The notes under the pieces were generated by a model. The model saw only the letters and a program-made list of their open reading frames with translations, was not told the DNA's origin and did no database searches. Source: Planctomycetota bacterium (GTDB lineage Bacteria; Planctomycetota; B15-G4; JADJEK01). Taken from it: a DNA stretch of 58,340 nucleotides. Numbering within the stretch: position 1 is the first letter of the stretch; the number at the start of each line of letters is the position of its first letter. This document shows, piece after piece, positions 51,407-58,340 of the stretch. The position numbers and the translations under genes were made by a program. The DNA is taken from NCBI GenBank assembly GCA_016213895.1, contig JACQZJ010000126.1, positions 1 through 58,340 on the forward strand, given 5' to 3'.

Positions 51407-52627
51407 TCAGCCCTTGCCCTTCCTGCTGCGCGTCATCGGCCCTTGCCACGGCTTGAGCGTGTATTCCTCGCGCACGTACTCCCGCCAGCCCTCGACGAAC
51501 TGGCCCACGGTCAGGCCGTAGGCCTGCTGCAGGCAGTCGCGGTCCGCAGGCTGCGGGCCGGTCATCAGCTGCAGCATGGGCAGCATCTTCTTGGGGTCGA
51601 GCCAAAGCAGGTAGTCGATGTAGGACCAGGCGAACTGGTGGTCCATCGCGCTGAGCGATCCCACGTCCTTGCCGAGGATGTCCTGGAAGGCCGGTTCCTC
51701 CCCGGCCGCGACTGCGCGCTTGACGTTCGCCTCCCAGTTGCGGCTCTGCCAGTGCGCGAACTCGCCCGCCTCGGCCGTGCACCAGGTGACCGGCGAGCCG
51801 AAGTTCTTGACCTCCATGTAGTGGGCCAGCCCCTCGTACACCCAACCGTAGCGCTGGAAGAGCCAGTGCTGGCGGCCCGCCACCGCGTCGTGGACGTGGT
51901 GAGAGACGGCGTGCGTCAGGAACTGGTGGCGTTCCTCGTCGCAGGTGATGACCGACGGGTCGTCCCAGGAGACGAGATGCGACTCGATGCCGAGCAGCGA
52001 GACCTTGGTGCCCGCGGAGAGCGGCCGGTTGGCGAAGCGCGGCGCGGCGAGCTGCGCCGTCTTCTGGCTCTCGAAGAGGTAGAGGTGGTGCTTGACGCCG
52101 TTCGTGTCCGCGTCCGTCATGCCGTGCAGGTCGAGGATCTGGCGGTGCAGCTCCTCCATGCGCCGCGCGTAGAGGTGCATCCCCTCGTGCCGCGAGAGAA
52201 CGCGCTTGCCGAACGCGATCTTCGGGATGTCGAAGGCGATGACGAAGTGCGCCGTCTCGACGTGGTCGACCTTCTTCATGACCGCCTCGTCGACGGTCTT
52301 GCGGCGCTCCTCGAGCCACGCCCGGCGCGGCGCGAGCGCAGCGGCGAACTCGCTCTCCGCCGCCGCCTTGAGCGAGGGCGTGCGGCACTTCGCGCATGGG
52401 ACCCAGTCGAGACCGAGCGCCTCCGGGTCGCTCTCCAAGAACACCGAGCAGAAGATGGCGCCCTCCTCGAGGGCCAGCTCGGCGGCGGCGTGCTCGTGCT
52501 TGAGCCTGCCGGTGCCCTGGCAGTCGCCGCAGAGCGGCTCGCCCTGCTGCCCTGCGGCCGCGCCGGGCGCGCACAGGACCGCGCCGAGGAGAGAGAGACC
52601 CGCGCTCGCCCGCGGCCGCCGCAGCAT
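51407..52627 (-). CDS. Exported CxxC plus gluzincin-like pseudo-peptidase ending the metal/SPFH operon
   Basis: 406 residues with a signal peptide (LSLLGAVLCAPGAAAG). The N-terminal ribbon has CGDC-x-GTG (33-40), Cys60 and CAKC (78-81). The C-terminal domain resembles peptidase-MA proteins, but the HExxH site reads HAVSH (239-243), so the general-base glutamate is Ala240, while both histidines and the third-ligand Glu265 (GWVYEGLAHYMEV) remain. Zinc binding without catalysis is therefore possible. Its ATG shares one base with the hflK stop (TGATG), so it is translated with the HflK/HflC operon. It resembles the 48517-49647 protein (376 residues). Its task next to SPFH proteins is unknown. Confidence 0.78.
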   Translation of the reverse strand: MLRRPRASAGLSLLGAVLCAPGAAAGQQGEPLCGDCQGTGRLKHEHAAAELALEEGAIFCSVFLESDPEALGLDWVPCAKCRTPSLKAAAESEFAAALAPRRAWLEERRKTVDEAVMKKVDHVETAHFVIAFDIPKIAFGKRVLSRHEGMHLYARRMEELHRQILDLHGMTDADTNGVKHHLYLFESQKTAQLAAPRFANRPLSAGTKVSLLGIESHLVSWDDPSVITCDEERHQFLTHAVSHHVHDAVAGRQHWLFQRYGWVYEGLAHYMEVKNFGSPVTWCTAEAGEFAHWQSRNWEANVKRAVAAGEEPAFQDILGKDVGSLSAMDHQFAWSYIDYLLWLDPKKMLPMLQLMTGPQPADRDCLQQAYGLTVGQFVEGWREYVREEYTLKPWQGPMTRSRKGKG

Positions 52628-53631
52628 CAGCGCCTCCCCTCCTCCCCGCCATCTTCCTGCCCCGCCGGCTCCTTCTTCTTCTCGCCGGCCTCGAGGTAGA
52701 CCGCCACCCTCTCGCCGCCCGCGGCAGGCTGCACCACGATCGTCCGCCCGCGCGCCAGGATGCGCTCCACCGCGTCGAGCCAGAGGCGCCGCCTGGCCAG
52801 CCCCGGGTCCTTCTTGACCTCCTCCGCGAGCTTGATGAAGCTCGCGGCCGCGCCCTGCGCCCTGTTCAGCAGCTCGCTGCCGTAGGCCCGCGCGCCTTGC
52901 TCGAGGGTGTTCACGGTCGCGCGCGCCCGCGGCTTGATGCGCAGGGCGTAGCCCTGGGCCTCCTCGGTCTGCCGCGCCTTGTCTTGCTTGGCGGTGGAGA
53001 CGTCGTTGAACGCGCCGATGACGTCCTGTGGAGGACCGACCTCGACCACGTTGATCGCGTTGACGCGCAGGCCGGTGGCGAGCGCGTCCAGCTCATCCTG
53101 CAGCGGGCCGATCGTCTCGAGCGAGAGGCTCGCCTTGCCGGTGGTGAGGACGTCGTCGATCGCCATGGTGGCGATCAGCCCGGAGAGCACCGCCTCGCTC
53201 ACGCGGCGCACCACGTAGTCGCGGCTCGCGCCGTCCGCGGAGTCGCTCATGCCGAACAAGTACTCCACGGGATCGCGTACCGTGTAGTACACGGTCGCCT
53301 GCAGCTCGACGATGTTGGTGTCGCCCGAGAGCCACTGCACCTCGACGTCCGCCGGCGGGATGTTGCGCACCTTGTCCTGCATCTTGAAGCCGACCGGCAT
53401 GGGCCGCACCTGGGTGATGGACACGCGCTCCATGGTCTCGAGCGGCCAGGGGAGCGTGAAGTTGATCCCGGCCTGCGCCACGCGCGACACGCGCCCGCAC
53501 GTCAGCACCACGCCCTGTTCGTCCTGCTGCACCACCCAGGTCGACGAGTAGATGCCCGCCGCCAAAACGGCCAAGAGCAGCGCGCCGCCGCCCGCCGCGA
53601 TCGCCGTCCGCTGTCCGCGCCGCGCCATCAT
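52627..53631 (-). CDS. hflK: SPFH domain protein, HflK-like
   Basis: 334 residues. One N-terminal helix (QRTAIAAGGGALLLAVLAAG) precedes an SPFH/band-7 domain: VVQQDEQGVVLTCGRVSRVA, GINFTLPWPLETMERVSITQ, VEVQWLSGDTNIVELQATVY. A charged helical region follows (DVSTAKQDKARQTEEAQGYA). The MERVSITQVRPMPVGFK segment is the HflK form, and the C-terminus has KELRLWLDA-like residues LARRRLWLDAVERILARGRT. HflK and HflC normally form a large periplasmic cage that controls the FtsH protease; no ftsH is in the window. The first ATG of an ATGATG pair overlaps the hflC stop. Confidence 0.88.
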   Translation of the reverse strand: MMARRGQRTAIAAGGGALLLAVLAAGIYSSTWVVQQDEQGVVLTCGRVSRVAQAGINFTLPWPLETMERVSITQVRPMPVGFKMQDKVRNIPPADVEVQWLSGDTNIVELQATVYYTVRDPVEYLFGMSDSADGASRDYVVRRVSEAVLSGLIATMAIDDVLTTGKASLSLETIGPLQDELDALATGLRVNAINVVEVGPPQDVIGAFNDVSTAKQDKARQTEEAQGYALRIKPRARATVNTLEQGARAYGSELLNRAQGAAASFIKLAEEVKKDPGLARRRLWLDAVERILARGRTIVVQPAAGGERVAVYLEAGEKKKEPAGQEDGGEEGRR

Positions 53632-54533
53632 TCCTGCCCGGCCGTGGCGGGAGCCTCCGCCCGCGTCTCCTGCAGCACCCTGAGCAGCTCGTGGTCGCTC
53701 GGCAGGATCACGGTGGAGCCCTCGTCCAGGATCTTCTCCAGGGTCTGCAGGGAGCGCAGGAACCGGTAGAGGTCCGGATCGCGCGAGTAGGCCTCGGTGT
53801 AGATGCGCGTCGCCTCGGCCTCGGCCTCGCCGCGCAGCTCCTGGGCGCGCCGCTCCGCGGCGGAGACCATCTCCACCTCTTCGCGGTCGGCGTCCGCCTT
53901 GATCCTCTCGTACTGCTCCGTTCCCTCCGAGCGGATCCCCTGGGCGATGCTCTCGCGCTCCTGCTCCATGCGCCGGAAGACCGCCTGCTTGTTCTGCAGG
54001 GGGTAGTTGAGGCGCTTGATGCGCACCGCCGCCACCTTGATGCCGTAGCTCGCCCGCGCCTCCGCGGCCGCCGCCGCGGTGATGCGCTCCTCCACGTCCC
54101 GCAGCGTGGTCTCGTGCGATTCGTTCGAGACCAGGGCGGCGAACGGCTCGGCGCTGAGGACGTCGCCGACCACCGAGCGCAGCACGTCCGTGAGGCGCGA
54201 CTCGGCGACCATGCGGCTGCCGACGCTCTTCAGGAACTTGAGGGGATCCTCCACCGACCAGGCGAGGAAGCTGTCGACCATCACGTTCTTCTTGTCGCCG
54301 GTCAGGTACTCGTCCGGCTGCGGATCGAGCACGTGCATGCGGCCGTCGATGCGGATCACGACGTCGACGGGCGGCGGCCACTTGCAGCGCAGGCCGGCCT
54401 CGCTGATCGTGCGCCGCGGGTCGCCGAAACGCGCGACGATCACGTGCTCGTTCTCGTTGACCTGGAAGAGGCACGCCCAGCAGGCCAGCCAGAGCAGGCC
54501 GGCGAGCGCCAGCAGTCTGAAGGCAGTCTTCAT
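53628..54533 (-). CDS. hflC: SPFH domain protein, HflC-like
   Basis: 301 residues. An N-terminal helix (AFRLLALAGLLWLACWACLF) is followed by an SPFH domain: VNENEHVIVARFGDPRRTIS, GLRCKWPPPVDVVIRIDGRM, DSFLAWSVEDPLKFLKSVGS. Then comes the HflC-type coiled region with RIKRLNYPLQNKQAVFRRME, ERESIAQGIRSEGTEQYERI and the end RSLQTLEKILDEGSTVILP. It pairs with HflK in a membrane-anchored cage. Gene order here is hflC before hflK, the reverse of E. coli. It starts 37 bp after the permease-SPFH gene, overlaps hflK (ATGA) and has no ftsH or hflX nearby. Confidence 0.88.
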   Translation of the reverse strand: MKTAFRLLALAGLLWLACWACLFQVNENEHVIVARFGDPRRTISEAGLRCKWPPPVDVVIRIDGRMHVLDPQPDEYLTGDKKNVMVDSFLAWSVEDPLKFLKSVGSRMVAESRLTDVLRSVVGDVLSAEPFAALVSNESHETTLRDVEERITAAAAAEARASYGIKVAAVRIKRLNYPLQNKQAVFRRMEQERESIAQGIRSEGTEQYERIKADADREEVEMVSAAERRAQELRGEAEAEATRIYTEAYSRDPDLYRFLRSLQTLEKILDEGSTVILPSDHELLRVLQETRAEAPATAGQE

Positions 54534-54570
54534 CGCAGTGCCACCCGTCGCGTCGGTCGGATTCGCCGGT

Positions 54571-56712
54571 TCATTCCGGCTCCAGCTTCACCGGCGGGAC
54601 CACGGCCGGGCCGCTCTCGCCGGCGTCATAGAGGCGCACCTCAATGCCGTCGTCGAGGAGCAGAACCAGCCGGCAGCCGCCGAGGACCTGCTCCGCGGCC
54701 TCGTGCCGCAGCCTGAGCAGAGTAATGTCGCGCCCGCCGCCGTGTAGCGCCTCGAGCAGCGCCAGGAACGCGGCGACCTCGCCCGAGGCGGCGTTGACCG
54801 AGCGGTCGCGCGCGGCCTCCGCCTCCTGTTCGATGCGGTACGCCGTCCCCCGCGCGCGGGCCGTTTTCTCGCGCTGATAGCCCTCGGCCGCGCGGATCTG
54901 GCGCTGCTTGTCCTCGAACGCGCTCGCCACGTCGCGGTAGGCATAGTGCGTCTGCGGCGGCGCGTGCAGGCAGATGAGCTTGAGCGCCACCACCTTCATG
55001 CCTGCCTGCGCGCCGTCCAGCTCCTGCTGCAGGATGGCCGCCGCGGCCGCCTGCAGCTCGTCCCGATCGGCCACCAGGACCTCGTCGGAATGGCGTCGCG
55101 CCAGCACGCGCCGCAGGGAGGTCTCGGTCAGGGAGCGCAGCAGGGTCTCCGGATCCTCCACGCCGTAGCGCCAGCGATAGGCGTCGGCCACCATGTACTG
55201 CACGGCATAGAAGACGCGCACGATCTTCTCGTCCCCGGTGACGACCTCCGCCTCCGCCTCCAGGTCGCGCCCGTCCGCGCGCGCGAAGGCGCCCTCACGG
55301 AAGCGCGCCTGGCCCTCCGCCTCCGAGCTGAAGCCGAACTCCACGCCGCGCACCAGCGTGTCCCTCACGATGTCGACGCGATCTATGGGAAAGGGCAGGT
55401 GGAAACGTATGCCAGGCTCGCGGAAGGTGTCCGCCACGGCGCCGAAGCGGATCAAGAACCCGGTCTCGCCCGGCCCCACCACCGAGAACGCGGTCGCCAG
55501 GTAGGCGATCAACACGGCCGCCGCGGCGGCTGTCTTGCACAGCGGAGACGTTGGGTCGAAGCCCACGCGCGCGCACCACCCGCGCAGCCAGCGGCCGAAG
55601 CGCGCAGCCGCGTGCTGCGCGAGGGCGTGGTAGAAGAGCAGGAGCCCAAGCGCGGCGCCGCAGACCACGCGCGCGGCGGCCATGAAGGACGACTCCTCGC
55701 CGTTCACGAGGGACATCAGCGGCTCGATGTCGAAGGCCGAGTAGATCCCGTTCACCACGCCGCCGAGAGCGAGCGAGACGACCGCGATGGTCCCCAAGTA
55801 GACGAGGAGGACGCGGCGACCGAGCAGGTTCTTGACCACGAAGAACGTGGCCACGTTCGTGGCCGGCCCGGCAAGCAGCAAGACCAGCGCCGCGCCCGGA
55901 TCCAGCCCCTTGGCCACCAGGGCGGCGGCCACGGGCGTGCTGGCCGTGGCGCAGATGTACATGGGGATGCCGACCACGAGCATCACCAGCATGGAGAGCC
56001 ACGTCCAGCCCGCGGGCAGCACACCGGCGAGGAAGTCGTCCGGCACGCAGACCATAATCAGGCCGGACAGGACGAAGCCGATGATGAACCACGGGGTGAG
56101 GTCGGCCATGAGCGTGCCGAAGGAGTAACCGAACACCGCCCTCATGGCTTCGAGGAAGCGCCCGCCGCGCGCGCGCGAAACGTCCTTCCGGACGCCGGCC
56201 GCGGGCGCCTCGGCCGCGGCTGCCGCGCCGCAGGCGCAGCAGGGAGCGCCCGCGCCGCTCGGAGCCGCCTCCCCGGCGCCACGGTCATCCCAGCCGCGTC
56301 GCACCATCAGGTTGACGAGAGAGCCGGCGCCAAGCGCCGTGAGCAGGGCCGCGATGGGACGCGCGAAGGTCATGAGCGGGTCCATGACCGCCCAGGTCAT
56401 GCCGATGGAGTCCACGCCGGTCTCGGGCGTGGAGATCAGGAACGACGTCGTCGCCCCCTTGCTTGCGCCGCTCCTCCTGAGGGCCGTGGCCGTCGGGATC
56501 ACGGAGCAGGAGCACAGCGGGATGGGCACGCCCGCGCACGAGGAAACGAAGACGGAACGGAAGTCGTCCCGCCCCAAGTGGCGGACGACCTTGTCCGCGG
56601 GAACGAAGACCTTGATGAGCCCGGCGAGCGTGAAGCCGATGAACAGGAACGGTCCTGATTCCCTCAGGATCATCCACATGGCCGCCAGCCACTCGCTCAG
56701 GAAGCCGATCAT
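54571..56712 (-). CDS. Fusion of an SO_0444/ArsP-type metal permease with an SPFH (HflK-like) domain
   Basis: 713 residues. Residues 1-365 are a DUF318-type permease with the duplicated motif: CSCSVIPTATALRRSGASKG (Cys67, Cys69) with STPETGVDS in the first half, and ASTPVAAALVAKGLDPGAAL with AGPATNVATF in the second. A metal-binding-like cluster CCAC (158-161) lies in the cytosolic loop. A further helix (AAAAAVLIAYLATAFSVVGP, about 395-412) leads into an SPFH domain (about 412-690): GETGFLIRFGAVADTFREPG, RFHLPFPIDRVDIVRDTLVR, ending in a coiled region (VASAFEDKQRQIRAAEGYQR). The family of the first part includes Cu/Zn and organoarsenical efflux proteins. The frame is unbroken, so the fusion is not a frameshift artefact. 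Its ATG overlaps the ZIP gene stop. Confidence 0.85.
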   Translation of the reverse strand: MIGFLSEWLAAMWMILRESGPFLFIGFTLAGLIKVFVPADKVVRHLGRDDFRSVFVSSCAGVPIPLCSCSVIPTATALRRSGASKGATTSFLISTPETGVDSIGMTWAVMDPLMTFARPIAALLTALGAGSLVNLMVRRGWDDRGAGEAAPSGAGAPCCACGAAAAAEAPAAGVRKDVSRARGGRFLEAMRAVFGYSFGTLMADLTPWFIIGFVLSGLIMVCVPDDFLAGVLPAGWTWLSMLVMLVVGIPMYICATASTPVAAALVAKGLDPGAALVLLLAGPATNVATFFVVKNLLGRRVLLVYLGTIAVVSLALGGVVNGIYSAFDIEPLMSLVNGEESSFMAAARVVCGAALGLLLFYHALAQHAAARFGRWLRGWCARVGFDPTSPLCKTAAAAAVLIAYLATAFSVVGPGETGFLIRFGAVADTFREPGIRFHLPFPIDRVDIVRDTLVRGVEFGFSSEAEGQARFREGAFARADGRDLEAEAEVVTGDEKIVRVFYAVQYMVADAYRWRYGVEDPETLLRSLTETSLRRVLARRHSDEVLVADRDELQAAAAAILQQELDGAQAGMKVVALKLICLHAPPQTHYAYRDVASAFEDKQRQIRAAEGYQREKTARARGTAYRIEQEAEAARDRSVNAASGEVAAFLALLEALHGGGRDITLLRLRHEAAEQVLGGCRLVLLLDDGIEVRLYDAGESGPAVVPPVKLEPE

Positions 56713-57449
56713 GCGCCCAGCCTGTGAAAGAGCACCATGGCCCCGATGCCCAGCGCCATCAGCGTGATCTTGGCCACGCTGTCCTCGCGGTGGTGGAAGA
56801 CCTCGGGCAAGAGCTCGCAGAGGCAGACGTAGAGGAACGTCCCAGCCGCGAGCGCGGTCGCGATGGCGATGCCCTCCTGGGTGAGCTGCGCCGTGAGCAG
56901 GCCCCCGACCAGGATGCCGGTCGGCGTGATGAGCGAGAACAGGACCATGAGCACGACGATGCGCCGCCGGCGGAACTCCGCCAGCAGGAAGACCGAGGCC
57001 AGGGAGAAGGCCTCGAAGCCCTTGTGCGAGACCAGCGAGACGAAGACCGGCATCGCCAGCTCTGCATTCAGCGCGGCCGCCGAGTAGCCGATCCCGGCGG
57101 TGAAGCAGTGGATCGACAGGCCGGCGAGCGCCGCGTACCCCACCGCCGTGTGACGGTGCACGTCATCGCCCTCGTGCGTGCTGAAGAAGAGCGTCTCGAT
57201 CAGGTAGACCGCCAAGACTCCCGTCAGCACGAACCCCCAGATGAGCACGTTCCCGTGGGCGTGCGCGGCGCCATGCTCCGCCGCCTCGACCGCCGAGAGC
57301 GACGGCAGGAGGTGCAGGAACACCGCGCCGAGAAAGACCCCAGTGGAGAGGGCCAGCACCGAGTGCAAGTGCCGGTCCGACCAGTGCACCAGGAGCGGCA
57401 GCAATCCTCCGGCGAGGGCCACCAACAGAATGACGATGGACTCGACCAT
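56709..57449 (-). CDS. ZIP family metal transporter
   Basis: 246 residues with eight hydrophobic segments. The metal-site helices are visible: SIHCFTAGIGYSAAALNAEL (helix 4, His), SLVSHKGFEAFSLASVFLLA (helix 5, HKGFEA with His, Glu), and AGTFLYVCLCELLPEVFHHR (helix 7/8). The first loop has AAEHGAAHAHGN, a small histidine-rich stretch, and another loop has STHEGDDVHRHTAVG. ZIP proteins bring divalent cations, mostly Zn2+ or Fe2+, into the cytosol. As first gene of the operon (ATGA overlap with the permease-SPFH fusion) it sets the theme of the cluster as metal handling. Confidence 0.92.
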   Translation of the reverse strand: MVESIVILLVALAGGLLPLLVHWSDRHLHSVLALSTGVFLGAVFLHLLPSLSAVEAAEHGAAHAHGNVLIWGFVLTGVLAVYLIETLFFSTHEGDDVHRHTAVGYAALAGLSIHCFTAGIGYSAAALNAELAMPVFVSLVSHKGFEAFSLASVFLLAEFRRRRIVVLMVLFSLITPTGILVGGLLTAQLTQEGIAIATALAAGTFLYVCLCELLPEVFHHREDSVAKITLMALGIGAMVLFHRLGA

Positions 57450-57490
57450 GGACCGTCTCGCGGCTCCGCCCGGCGGGAAACGGAACCGGG

Positions 57491-57521
57491 ATCGTAGAAC
57501 CTAGTCCAAGCGCTCGGTCAA
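57491..57521 (-). promoter_or_regulatory. Promoter with MerR-type geometry before the ZIP operon
   Basis: On the minus strand TTGACC (57521-57516) and TACGAT (57496-57491) are separated by 19 bp, longer than the usual 17. The spacer contains the dyad ACCGAG-N8-CTAGGT (57518-57499), a 5-of-6 inverted repeat starting in the -35. A stretched spacer with a dyad between the hexamers is how MerR-family metal sensors such as CueR and ZntR act. No MerR-family gene is in this window. Confidence 0.5.
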
Positions 57522-57641
57522 GTCACGGGAAACACTTCCTGGCTCCACGGCCGCGCCGGGAAACCTGTCCGCAGCTTGCTCCGGCGCACGCGCTCTTCGC
57601 CCTGGGCGGACGCCGGCGCATGCCCGGCGGCGCGCAGGCCG

Positions 57642-58340
57642 TCACTGCGGCAGCATCAATGTCACCGGTCCCGTCTCCTCGCCGGCCGCCACGCGCGCGG
57701 TCACGGTGCAGCCAGGCGCGCTCACGCGGTAGGTCCCCTCCGGCAGGCCATCGAGCCGCAGCTCCCCCTTCTCGTCCGTGACGGCCGGGGACGGCGCGCT
57801 CGTCACCAGGCCCGCGGCGAGCCACGCGCTGGCCGAGGTCCCGGTCTCGACGTCGATCACCTCGAGAGGCATGGATCGCGCCGGTGCGCCCGCCGCGGTG
57901 ATGACCTTCAACCGCAGCGCGCCCTTGCGGCGCAGGGCCATCGTCAGGTTCGTGGTCTGGCCGGAGCGGCAAGACGCCTGGACCTCGGCCGGGAAGAAGC
58001 TCTCCGCCGCGGCGCGTACCGTGTACTCCGCGCTGGCCGCCCCGTAGAACACGCGGCGCTCCGGCAGCCACTCCTCGCGCACGCGCAGCGGCGCCATGCC
58101 TGATCCGTCCGCGCGCACCACGGAGCACTCGGCCGCGGCAAGCAGCGCGCCGGCGCGGTCCTTCACCACGACCTCGATCAGCGCCTCGGGCTCGAGCACC
58201 ACGTCGCGGCGGACGACGGACTCCTCGTCCACTACTGTGATCGTCTCCTCGACCCGGCCGAATCCCTCGGCCCTGGCACCGAAGCCGTAGGTCCCCGGCT
58301 TCACTCCCGCCAGGAAGTACGAACCGTCCGGCGTGGATGT
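57642..58340 (-). CDS. C-terminal part of a third carboxypeptidase-regulatory-like domain protein (partial)
   Basis: The frame is open to the right edge with no stop or clear start; about 232 residues are visible. Units with the pattern LIEVVVKDRAGALLAAAECS, RKGALRLKVITAAGAPARSM and LRLDGLPEGTYRVSAPGCTV match the CarboxypepD_reg-like repeats of the proteins at 1078-3972 and 10382-13396. The end TLMLPQ resembles the ends of those two (VTIRMQ, ALAPVQ). A structural or surface role is likely. Confidence 0.75.
   Translation of the reverse strand, partial: TSTPDGSYFLAGVKPGTYGFGARAEGFGRVEETITVVDEESVVRRDVVLEPEALIEVVVKDRAGALLAAAECSVVRADGSGMAPLRVREEWLPERRVFYGAASAEYTVRAAAESFFPAEVQASCRSGQTTNLTMALRRKGALRLKVITAAGAPARSMPLEVIDVETGTSASAWLAAGLVTSAPSPAVTDEKGELRLDGLPEGTYRVSAPGCTVTARVAAGEETGPVTLMLPQ

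Overview
The window is a 58.3 kb piece of a very GC-rich (roughly 70%), gene-dense bacterial chromosome. I see about 45 protein genes or gene remnants and one RNA gene (RNase P RNA). The best guess for the host is a Gram-negative-type bacterium of Planctomycetota or a neighbouring phylum. The grounds are several large secreted or anchored proteins built of carboxypeptidase-regulatory-like domains, peptidase-MA/DUF1570-like gluzincins, an FG-GAP propeller protein sharing a C-terminal domain with another secreted protein, a PEP-CTERM-type tail, and a ParE/ParC pair. No rRNA or taxonomic marker proves this.

Layout. 1-6.1 kb: tail of a membrane protein, PduO-type cobalamin adenosyltransferase, a 964-aa regulatory-like-domain protein, a metallophosphoesterase, an internally deleted acyl-CoA ligase relic and a Nudix protein. 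6.2-9.9 kb: rnpB, a tiny PEP-CTERM protein, a HEAT/VWA protein split by an in-frame TAG, and ruvX. 10.4-17.9 kb, minus strand: tyrS, hemH, hemY, a lipoprotein and a 1004-aa regulatory-like-domain protein. 18.2-22.4 kb: LigB/MEMO-AMMECR1 fusion, its radical SAM partner and a secreted repeat protein. 22.8-25.2 kb: a chromate-resistance cassette (chrB-chrA) with lower GC and its own AT-rich promoter, probably acquired. 25.5-31.3 kb, minus strand: Gld-like ABC exporter (ATPase, permease, a double-length GldG, DUF4340 protein). 31.3-34.6 kb, minus strand: eroded type I restriction neighbourhood (Fic, an internally deleted AlbA_2 protein, an HsdR N-terminal fragment); hsdM and hsdS are absent. 34.8-40.7 kb: DUF501 protein, SGNH hydrolase, a small cysteine-bearing protein, parC and parE. 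40.8-49.6 kb: secreted CxxC-array protein, an intact gluzincin, asnA, an exported protein, a seven-repeat FG-GAP protein and a degenerate gluzincin. 49.7-51.4 kb: orphan double Phd-like protein and two lipoproteins. 51.4-57.5 kb, minus strand: an operon of ZIP transporter, permease-SPFH fusion, HflC, HflK and a second degenerate gluzincin, behind a promoter with MerR-type geometry. The right edge cuts a third regulatory-like-domain protein.

The most novel-looking system is the 51.4-57.5 kb operon. It appears to couple metal uptake (ZIP), a metal-efflux-type permease carrying its own SPFH domain, and the HflK/HflC pair, and it ends with a zinc-ribbon pseudo-peptidase whose relatives lie 2-10 kb away. 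Four genes (acyl-CoA ligase, HEAT/VWA, AlbA_2, hsdR) show deletions, truncation or a premature stop. This may be real erosion or, if the sequence is from a metagenome, assembly or sequencing artefacts.
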